Source of the DNA: an uncultured Lachnospiraceae bacterium
Lineage (GTDB): Bacteria; Bacillota_A; Clostridia; Lachnospirales; Lachnospiraceae
Length of the DNA stretch: 9,445 nucleotides
Assembly (NCBI GenBank): GCA_905200565.1
Contig: CAJKKX010000058.1
Coordinates: 1 to 9,445 of the forward strand
Direction of reading: 5' to 3'
This document shows positions 1 through 4,006 of the stretch, piece by piece. Both the position numbers and the translations under genes were made by a program. A model generated the notes under the pieces. That model was given only the letters and a program-made list of their open reading frames with translations, searched no databases and was not told the DNA's origin. How positions within the stretch are numbered: the first letter of the stretch is position 1; every line of letters starts with the position of its first letter.

Positions 1-767
1 TTGATCTGAACCCAGATAGTCCCGTCCCATGCTTTTGTTACACTTTTAATCTCTACTACTGTCCCTTTTTTCAGCTTCGCTTTGTTCCCGGCGATGCGCT
101 TGCACTTCTTTTTTGCCGATGCAGAAAGCTCCGTGTATTTGACATATCCTGCCTGCTGGAACTTCGTAGACACGCCGTCACGGATGGCGATATCCTGTTT
201 CAGCTTCACTCTCATTCCGGCTTTGAGTTCCGGTTTCTTTTCGGCGTTATAATACTCCTCCGCCCGCTTTTTGAACTCCGTCCACGTCCAGCTTGTCCGG
301 TACTTGTTGTTATGCACATAAGGAGCAGGACAGGTCTTATTTACAATGTCGTAATGTCTGAGCACATTTCCGGACGGAATGCCAAGTTCCCGCCTGAGTC
401 TGGCTACCAGCCATGCACATGCTTCCTGTGTCTCTGTGGTGAAATACCATCTCTTATCTTCTGCACTGGTGGAATCCCCATCACAGCCGCAGCACATTTC
501 GATACTGACCGTATTGCTGTTTCTGGCGTATGGGTGTTTCTGCCTGTAGTAGCCTGCCGTCCCTACTGCCCACGGCACCGCATCCAGGCTGCAACGCTGG
601 TAAATGGTTCCATCCCGGAAGATGTAGAAGTGTGCGCCGCATCCATCCGGGGCCAGGTCATAGCCCTGCCCGGTCGTCCCCAGATAGTGGACAGCAATGT
701 ATTTCTTCTGGTTGCCCCAGCACGGGACATTTCTGTTGCTGATTACATTTGTGATTTTATGTGTCAT
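1..767 (-). CDS. N-acetylmuramoyl-L-alanine amidase (phage endolysin), 3' end missing
   Basis: This is probably the phage endolysin, which cuts the amide bond between MurNAc and L-Ala of peptidoglycan after the holin opens the membrane. The frame is open from an ATG at 767 to the window edge, giving 255 visible codons. Residues about 20-150 match Amidase_2 (PF01510, T7 lysozyme/PGRP fold). Likely zinc ligands are H27 in 'IAVHYLG', H138 in 'RHYDIV' and C146 in 'KTCPAP'; E90 in 'VSIEMC' is a candidate catalytic or structural acid. 'GAHFYIFRDG' (44-53) is the usual core strand. From about residue 180 a lysine-rich region ends in 'GTVVEIKSVTKAWDGTIW', which resembles a bacterial SH3 wall-binding domain cut by the window edge. 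An AAAGGAG SD lies just upstream, directly after a hairpin at 784-799. It is last in the visible lysis cassette. There is no signal peptide, so export should depend on the holin. The family call is secure; the C-terminal domain is less so. Confidence 0.93.
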   Translation of the reverse strand, partial: MTHKITNVISNRNVPCWGNQKKYIAVHYLGTTGQGYDLAPDGCGAHFYIFRDGTIYQRCSLDAVPWAVGTAGYYRQKHPYARNSNTVSIEMCCGCDGDSTSAEDKRWYFTTETQEACAWLVARLRRELGIPSGNVLRHYDIVNKTCPAPYVHNNKYRTSWTWTEFKKRAEEYYNAEKKPELKAGMRVKLKQDIAIRDGVSTKFQQAGYVKYTELSASAKKKCKRIAGNKAKLKKGTVVEIKSVTKAWDGTIWVQI

Positions 768-783
768 ATGTTTCTCCTTTTCT

Positions 784-799
784 GCTGCATTTTTGCAGC
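784..799 (-). promoter_or_regulatory. Hairpin immediately upstream of the amidase SD
   Basis: A perfect 6-bp inverted repeat (GCTGCA / TGCAGC) has a 4-base loop, AAAA on the minus strand. It ends a few bases before the AAAGGAG SD of the amidase gene. Nearly the same element precedes the distal tail protein gene (6135-6152), and a related one lies upstream of the Tad2-type gene (1589-1608). No T-run follows on the minus strand, so it is not a simple terminator. A role in mRNA stability, processing or translation control is inferred. Confidence 0.5.
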
Positions 800-834
800 G
801 CCTTCTTTGATTATTTCAGAAATAGGCTACTCTT

Positions 835-999
835 CTAATCCGGCGCCTTTACAGGGAAAGCCATTTCTCCTCTAACAAGCTCCACTCTATCCTGCTGGAT
901 AATTACTTTGTCATACGGGCATCCATGTTTCTGTAACCACTCTACCGCCGGTCTCATTGTTTTTTCAAAATCTTTTAAATCTTCTTCTGAATATTTCAA
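835..999 (-). CDS. Small hypothetical phage protein (54 aa), TTG start
   Basis: I do not recognise a named function for this short, acidic, soluble protein. It begins 'MKYSEEDLKDFEKT', runs through an amphipathic helix ('AVEWLQKHGCPYDKVI'), and ends with a short predicted beta segment ('RVELVRGEMAFPVKAPD'). No membrane segment or signal peptide is visible. I place the start at the TTG at 999 because a strong SD (GGAGGAA at 1006-1012 on the minus strand) sits six bases before it; the frame extends to another TTG at 1020, but that start would place this SD inside the gene. Small proteins of this general shape (helix, 'VEWL', then a short strand) are familiar in Gram-positive gut phages, but I cannot name a family with confidence. 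It lies between the Tad2-type gene and the amidase, so it is probably co-transcribed with lysis and accessory functions. Confidence 0.72.
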   Translation of the reverse strand: MKYSEEDLKDFEKTMRPAVEWLQKHGCPYDKVIIQQDRVELVRGEMAFPVKAPD

Positions 1000-1005
1000 T
1001 TTATC

Positions 1006-1012
1006 TTCCTCC
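1006..1012 (-). promoter_or_regulatory. Ribosome binding site that sets the TTG start of the 54-aa gene
   Basis: GGAGGAA on the minus strand lies 6 bases upstream of the TTG at 999. This spacing favours the TTG at 999 over the in-frame TTG at 1020, for which no comparable site is visible. Confidence 0.65.
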
Positions 1013-1045
1013 AATCTCAAACTTCGCTATCGGTGTATAAGTAGT

Positions 1046-1546
1046 TTACTCCACGATTTCCCAATCGTCAGCCAGGCAGTCACGGATTGACGGAACCCAC
1101 ATAGCATGAGAGCCGTCCACGGTGCTGATCTGCAAATACGGCTCACACTTGAACAAATCACCCTCATTCATGCCCCACGCTTCGGCAGTCTGCTTGTTAC
1201 ACGAAATCCCCTGCGGGTAACCTTTCTGATAAACTACGGACAACCCCTTGCCGTTCCAGCCTTTACGTGTCATTCTTTTTCCCTGCTTCAAAAGCCGTAA
1301 CGCTTCGCCGAATCTGACTGTATGGATGTTCAAATCAATGTCGCACTCGCCGACAACTTCCCATTCATCAGAAGCGATATTTGTAAGTGTGTAAAACACG
1401 TCCTCTGTTTCTCTGATGTCAAGCACCCTGCCGTCCTTGCAGTACATTTTTACGGTATCGCCGTCTTTCTCCCAATATCCTGCCCATGATGGTAACTTTA
1501 CTTTATGTCCTGTCTTTAATGCTTCTATTGCATTTGCAAAATTCAT
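1046..1546 (-). CDS. Tandem two-domain DUF2829 / Thoeris anti-defence Tad2-type protein
   Basis: This 166-aa protein contains two head-to-tail DUF2829-like units. The C-terminal unit (about 77-166) is canonical for DUF2829, the family of phage Tad2: 'FGEALRLLKQGK', then 'TRKGWNGKG' (93-101), 'VDGS' and W150 near 'WVPS', and a 'DCLADDWEIVE' ending. The N-terminal unit (about 1-66) has the same plan, 'FANAIEALKTGHKV', W21/W25, 'KDGRVLDIRETEDV' and 'IASDEWEVV', but lacks the GWNGKG motif. Known Tad2 proteins are single-domain sponges of about 90 residues that assemble into oligomers and sequester gcADPR-type signals from Thoeris; some also bind cyclic dinucleotides from CBASS. Acting as a cytoplasmic sponge is therefore the likely role, but ligand specificity is inference. 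The start has a clear AGGAGGG SD (1557-1563). The gene sits between the holin and the orphan/amidase genes, in a position typical of late-operon accessory genes. The symbol is left blank because the two-domain form may not be functionally equivalent to Tad2. Confidence 0.85.
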   Translation of the reverse strand: MNFANAIEALKTGHKVKLPSWAGYWEKDGDTVKMYCKDGRVLDIRETEDVFYTLTNIASDEWEVVGECDIDLNIHTVRFGEALRLLKQGKRMTRKGWNGKGLSVVYQKGYPQGISCNKQTAEAWGMNEGDLFKCEPYLQISTVDGSHAMWVPSIRDCLADDWEIVE

Positions 1547-1588
1547 GATTTTATTTCCCTCCTATTTCAAATCTTGATATTCATATAC

Positions 1589-1608
1589 ATGCTGCAAAAA
1601 CGCAGCAT
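1589..1608 (-). promoter_or_regulatory. Hairpin upstream of the Tad2-type gene
   Basis: A perfect 7-bp inverted repeat, ATGCTGC / GCAGCAT, with loop GTTTTT on the minus strand. The stem matches the hairpins at 784-799 and 6135-6152. Here it lies about 25 bases upstream of the AGGAGGG SD rather than against it, and the loop is T-rich rather than A-rich on the transcribed sense strand. Function is inferred, possibly mRNA stability or pausing. Confidence 0.45.
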
Positions 1609-1613
1609 ACGGT

Positions 1614-1633
1614 GAGGGCGGATAGCCGCCCTC
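1614..1633 (-). terminator. Strong GC-rich hairpin after the holin gene, possible weak terminator
   Basis: A perfect 8-bp stem, GAGGGCGG / CCGCCCTC, with a 4-base loop (CTAT on the minus strand), begins about 30 bases after the holin stop codon. It is not followed directly by a T-run; the nearest Ts are in the loop of the next hairpin at 1589-1608. It could pause polymerase, protect the 3' end of the upstream message, or act as a processing site. Calling it a terminator is tentative. Confidence 0.4.
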
Positions 1634-1664
1634 TGATTGATTTAAAACTCCGTATCTCCCATGT

Positions 1665-2147
1665 CTACTCGCCTTCTCTGTCTTTCTCTTCAATATTCCC
1701 TGCCTGCTGCTCCCCCATCGACTCCACCTGCGATTTGATGTTCTTAATCAGTGGTTCAAGAAATGCAGGGATTGGAACCCCCATATCCTTGATATTCTCA
1801 AGAATACTGATGATCTCATTGCAGATAATCCATAGTGCTACAATACACGCCACCAGGAAGGTGAACGGAAGCTCTACCCCAACTGTGGCCGAAGCATACA
1901 GCAGGAGCTGGTCAATGATGGCTCCTACAACAACTAAGAGCCACATACACACTTTCTTTCGGATGCCCCGAAGCCCTTTATAAGATGTAATTTCCTGTCC
2001 CCGTCGGTCCGATGCCATAAGACCTGTGATATAGTCAATCACGTTGCAGGACACCATAAGCACGACAGGCAATGCGAGAATCCCAAGAAGGGACGTCAAA
2101 AAACCGAATACCGCTGAAAAAACGGCCTTGATATGATTTGCATTCAT
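1665..2147 (-). CDS. Phage holin, TcdE/Phage_holin_4_1 family
   Basis: This is a small membrane protein that probably assembles lethal lesions in the cytoplasmic membrane, letting the amidase reach the cell wall. At 160 aa it fits the Phage_holin_4_1 (PF05105, toxin secretion/phage lysis holin) family. Hydrophobic segments lie at about residues 10-45, 66-88 and 94-115. Family-like features are 'IDYITGL' (37-43), the loop 'SYKGLRGIRKK' (55-65), 'NEIISILENI' (110-119) and the following 'MGVPIPAFLEPLI'. The C-terminus (about 140-160) is hydrophilic and acidic. The ATG at 2147 has an AGGAA SD six bases upstream, and a small CCGG-GAAA-CCGG hairpin separates it from the DUF6275 stop codon. Its placement upstream of the amidase gene supports the lysis role. 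No separate antiholin is evident. Confidence 0.9.
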   Translation of the reverse strand: MNANHIKAVFSAVFGFLTSLLGILALPVVLMVSCNVIDYITGLMASDRRGQEITSYKGLRGIRKKVCMWLLVVVGAIIDQLLLYASATVGVELPFTFLVACIVALWIICNEIISILENIKDMGVPIPAFLEPLIKNIKSQVESMGEQQAGNIEEKDREGE

Positions 2148-2168
2148 TTTCTTTTCCTGTTCCTTTCT

Positions 2169-2180
2169 CCGGTTTCCCGG
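2169..2180 (-). promoter_or_regulatory. CCGG-GAAA-CCGG tetraloop hairpin before the holin SD
   Basis: On the minus strand, CCGGGAAACCGG forms a 4-bp GC stem closed by a GAAA (GNRA) tetraloop. It directly abuts the DUF6275 stop codon (TAA at 2183-2181) and is followed by the purine-rich SD region of the holin. It is short but GNRA-stabilised, and it repeats the hairpin-then-SD layout seen elsewhere in the window. Function is inferred. Confidence 0.4.
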
Positions 2181-2450
2181 TTATTCCTCTGTATGGCAAG
2201 CATTTGTAAGCTTGCCGTACACATCCTCGTACAACTCCTGTTTATCACCGTTATAAGTGTATTCTGCATAGATACCATCACCACTGATCGTAGTTGATGC
2301 AAGACACTTGTAATTCTGGAGAGTTTTGCAAGACCAGACGATAAATATATTACTCAAGTCAATTTCTACTTCTGGCCTATTTTTGTGATACCACTCAACG
2401 AGCTTTCTTTTGCACACGCTCTCATAATGAGCCATTCCTGTAATAATCAT
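2181..2450 (-). CDS. DUF6275 family phage protein
   Basis: This 89-aa soluble protein of unknown function has the features I associate with the DUF6275 family of Firmicutes phages: 'IFIVWSCKTLQNYKCL' in the middle, followed by 'EYTYNGDKQELYEDVYGK' near the C-terminus. No catalytic motif, membrane segment or signal peptide is visible. I chose the ATG at 2450 because GAAAGGA at 2460-2466 is correctly spaced from it. The more upstream in-frame ATG at 2474 lies inside a hairpin and has no SD. It is the first gene after the terminator at 2486-2513, so its transcription needs read-through or a promoter I cannot identify. Members are commonly seen beside holin genes, which matches the layout here, but no role in lysis has been shown to my knowledge. 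Confidence 0.78.
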   Translation of the reverse strand: MIITGMAHYESVCKRKLVEWYHKNRPEVEIDLSNIFIVWSCKTLQNYKCLASTTISGDGIYAEYTYNGDKQELYEDVYGKLTNACHTEE

Positions 2451-2459
2451 ATTTTCTTT

Positions 2460-2466
2460 TCCTTTC
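2460..2466 (-). promoter_or_regulatory. Ribosome binding site that sets the DUF6275 start
   Basis: GAAAGGA on the minus strand lies 9 bases upstream of the ATG at 2450. It follows directly after a hairpin at 2468-2482, so the SD stays exposed while the upstream in-frame ATG (2474) is buried in the stem-loop. Confidence 0.55.
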
Positions 2467-2467
2467 C

Positions 2468-2482
2468 CCGGCATTTCGCCGG
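2468..2482 (-). promoter_or_regulatory. Hairpin directly upstream of the DUF6275 SD
   Basis: A perfect 5-bp stem, CCGGC / GCCGG, with loop GAAAT on the minus strand, extendable by wobble pairs. It abuts the GAAAGGA SD. It lies only a few bases downstream of the T-run of the terminator at 2486-2513, so this gap holds two consecutive hairpins, like the gaps at 6135-6181 and 1589-1633. Confidence 0.45.
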
Positions 2483-2485
2483 AAT

Positions 2486-2513
2486 AAAAAATAACGCCCG
2501 GAAATGAGCGTTA
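2486..2513 (-). terminator. Intrinsic terminator between tail-fibre and lysis blocks
   Basis: On the minus strand, TAACGCTC pairs with GGGCGTTA (8 bp, including one U-G wobble) around a 6-base loop ATTTCC. TTTTTT follows at 2491-2486. This is a canonical Rho-independent terminator. It lies about 70 bases after the stop of the 254-aa fibre gene and separates the structural genes from the lysis/accessory genes. Partial read-through could tune lysis gene expression. Confidence 0.8.
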
Positions 2514-2548
2514 CGATACGTTTTGTAAATAACTAATCTGTTTTAATT

Positions 2549-2572
2549 TTATGGTCCGTCCCTGATCCTCAT
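2549..2572 (-). other. Seven-codon mini-ORF with a strong SD; possible decayed gene
   Basis: On the minus strand, an AGGAGG SD (2583-2578, overlapping the stop codon of the preceding fibre gene) sits five bases before an ATG at 2572. The frame encodes only MRIRDGP before TAA. A different frame through the same region stays open for 18 further codons ('DQGRTIKLKQISYLQNVS') and stops at 2511, inside the terminator stem. This may be a leader peptide, a frameshifted remnant of a small gene, or an SD kept by chance. In many Gram-positive phages a tiny XkdX-like gene occupies this position, but the sequence here is too short to claim that. Confidence 0.35.
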
Positions 2573-2582
2573 ATGTTCCTCC

Positions 2583-3347
2583 TTATGTATTTCTCACAAG
2601 CCCCTCCACGGACAGCACCCGCAGGCTGGCAAAGCCCCAGCCTGCCTTGTTGCTCACATAAATGCCTACTCTGTTGTTTGTGAAATCACACATTACACGC
2701 ATCACTCCATTATAGGCTGCGCTGGCATAGCCGCTTGCGCATATCTCATTATGGCTCCTATTGAAGATGCAATAGCCCCGCATGCCGTCCCCGACTTCTA
2801 TCCACATCCGGACTTCCTTCCAGTCTGAAAGCCCGGATATTGTCGTGTAAGCCCACGTCGTGAGCGCATCAGCATATATGCCCGTCGCGGAAGTGTACAG
2901 GGATACGGGACTGGTAAGCGTGTCTGTCAAATACCCTGTCAAATCCCCCACGACGTACCAGTAGCTTCCGCTGTAGACCAATTCCAGTACCGTCCCCGTT
3001 TTTATGCCGTCCTTTGGAATGTAAGTACTTTTATAGTAAATGTATTTCGCCCCGGTGCTGTTCACATTCAGCGTTGGGTGGTTCGCTGTGTTCGCATTCG
3101 CAAAGCGCACCATCACCCTCGCCCCTGTCACCAGTGAAAAACCGGTGATGCTGCACGTTTTCGCCGCCGTGCTCCCTGATGTACTGCACGCCGCATAATG
3201 GCTGATGTTTGCCGTGCCGTTAAAAGCAACGCCGTCGATCGCCCTTGCGGTCGTAAGTTTATCCGCCGTTCCGAGTTTGTAGTCTACGTAGGATTTCATA
3301 TAACTCCAGACCCTCCGCAGGCCGACTTCATCCAGATACTTCGCCAT
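2583..3347 (-). CDS. Putative tail fibre / receptor-binding-type protein (254 aa)
   Basis: This probably forms part of the host-contacting tail tip. Residues 1-26 ('YLDEVGLRRVWSYMKSYVD') resemble the N-terminus of the adjacent 210-aa protein and may anchor both to the baseplate. Residues about 28-48 carry a fibre-type motif ('KLTTARAIDGVAFNGTANI'). Residues about 50-135 form a Gly/Thr/Asn-rich beta domain containing 'LNVNSTGAKYIYY' and ending in 'YSGSYWYVVGDL'. The C-terminal 110 residues are rich in aromatic and Gly residues and contain scattered cysteines; these could form the receptor-binding head, but I recognise no enzyme or lectin family. The ATG at 3347 has an AAGGGGTGG SD overlapping the stop of the upstream gene, showing tight coupling. 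It is the last structural gene before the terminator. The fibre assignment is good; binding specificity is unknown. Confidence 0.75.
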   Translation of the reverse strand: MAKYLDEVGLRRVWSYMKSYVDYKLGTADKLTTARAIDGVAFNGTANISHYAACSTSGSTAAKTCSITGFSLVTGARVMVRFANANTANHPTLNVNSTGAKYIYYKSTYIPKDGIKTGTVLELVYSGSYWYVVGDLTGYLTDTLTSPVSLYTSATGIYADALTTWAYTTISGLSDWKEVRMWIEVGDGMRGYCIFNRSHNEICASGYASAAYNGVMRVMCDFTNNRVGIYVSNKAGWGFASLRVLSVEGLVRNT

Positions 3348-3359
3348 GTTTCCACCCCT

Positions 3360-3992
3360 TTACACGCAGATACTGTCAATGTCCGCATTCGTCATCGCTT
3401 CCACGGAAAACATACCTCCAAGCGAATCCCACTTCTCACCGTCCCAGGCGACATTTGTCCCCGCCGCCCCGTAAGTGGAAGCTGCTTCAATATTGTAGAC
3501 GTCCCCTTTTTCCTGTCCGCTGGACGGCAGGTCTGATGAGGTTCCTACTGTCCCTTTGTACTTATATACGCCCGTGATGTCGGTTTTCAGGGCGTATTTT
3601 GATGCTTCCTGGAAAGCGTCGAGCTTTATTTTGTCCGCCGCGGACATCGCTCCATCATTTGACTGCGTAGCCGTGTCTGCACTGATTACCACTTCATTAT
3701 CTCCCATTGCGTACACTTGCACGGCATTATTATACATCCCTCGCAGGATCAGAGTGGCTTCCGGCGCAGCGGCTTCCAGTACAGCGCTTCCTATCCCCGT
3801 CCCCAGTTGTATACGTGCGTACGCCGCCTGGTTTTTCTGCGCCCCGGTCTCTATCCCGGCCAGCTTATTTTTTTCCGCTGTCGTATAGTCATTCGTGCTC
3901 AGCCCTTTGCCTGTCTCCTTTGGCACGAACTTTGATTTGATCTTCTCCCAGAAATGGGATACTCCGTTGCTGTCTAAATATGTGTTTGCCAT
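3360..3992 (-). CDS. Putative tail fibre / baseplate protein (210 aa)
   Basis: This is likely a trimeric fibre or baseplate accessory protein. The N-terminus 'YLDSNGVSHFWEKIKSKF' parallels that of the neighbouring 254-aa protein. Residues 34-48 ('NDYTTAEKNKLAGIE') and 112-126 ('NDGAMSAADKIKLDA') are two copies of a motif common in Gram-positive phage fibres, where such segments mark boundaries of repeated units. Residues about 142-193 ('YKYKGTVGTSSDLP', 'GDVYNI', 'VAWDGEKWDSLGG') match a module frequent in phage tail proteins. The last residues, 'MTNADIDSICV', resemble the end of the upstream Tal-type protein. I chose the ATG at 3992 because AGGAGG at 4001-4006 is well placed; the longer in-frame ATG at 4016 overlaps the upstream gene and has no matching SD. 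No enzymatic residues are evident. Confidence 0.78.
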   Translation of the reverse strand: MANTYLDSNGVSHFWEKIKSKFVPKETGKGLSTNDYTTAEKNKLAGIETGAQKNQAAYARIQLGTGIGSAVLEAAAPEATLILRGMYNNAVQVYAMGDNEVVISADTATQSNDGAMSAADKIKLDAFQEASKYALKTDITGVYKYKGTVGTSSDLPSSGQEKGDVYNIEAASTYGAAGTNVAWDGEKWDSLGGMFSVEAMTNADIDSICV

Positions 3993-4000
3993 TCTTTTTT

Positions 4001-4006
4001 CCTCCT
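4001..4006 (-). promoter_or_regulatory. Ribosome binding site that sets the 210-aa fibre gene start
   Basis: AGGAGG on the minus strand directly follows the TAG stop (4009-4007) of the Tal-type gene, 8 bases before the ATG at 3992. This favours 3992 over the upstream ATG at 4016 and suggests translational coupling between the two genes. Confidence 0.65.

Noticed and set aside
312..875. A 187-codon plus-strand open frame across the amidase gene
   Set aside because: It is antisense to a clear Amidase_2 gene with zinc ligands in place, runs across the gap at 768-834 and into the 54-aa gene, and has no recognisable domain.
1612..1983. A 123-codon plus-strand open frame opposite the holin
   Set aside because: Antisense to the holin gene, which has the family's membrane segments and motifs; the apparent protein has no supporting feature.
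2451..2474. The ATG at 2474 as the DUF6275 start
   Set aside because: It sits in a stem-loop with no SD. The resulting N-terminus 'MPGKGKEN' is just the translated SD region; the ATG at 2450 has a proper SD.
2583..3992. A diversity-generating retroelement variable region in the fibre genes
   Set aside because: No reverse transcriptase gene, no template repeat, and no run of AAC/AAY-type codons at a C-terminal lectin fold is visible in this window.
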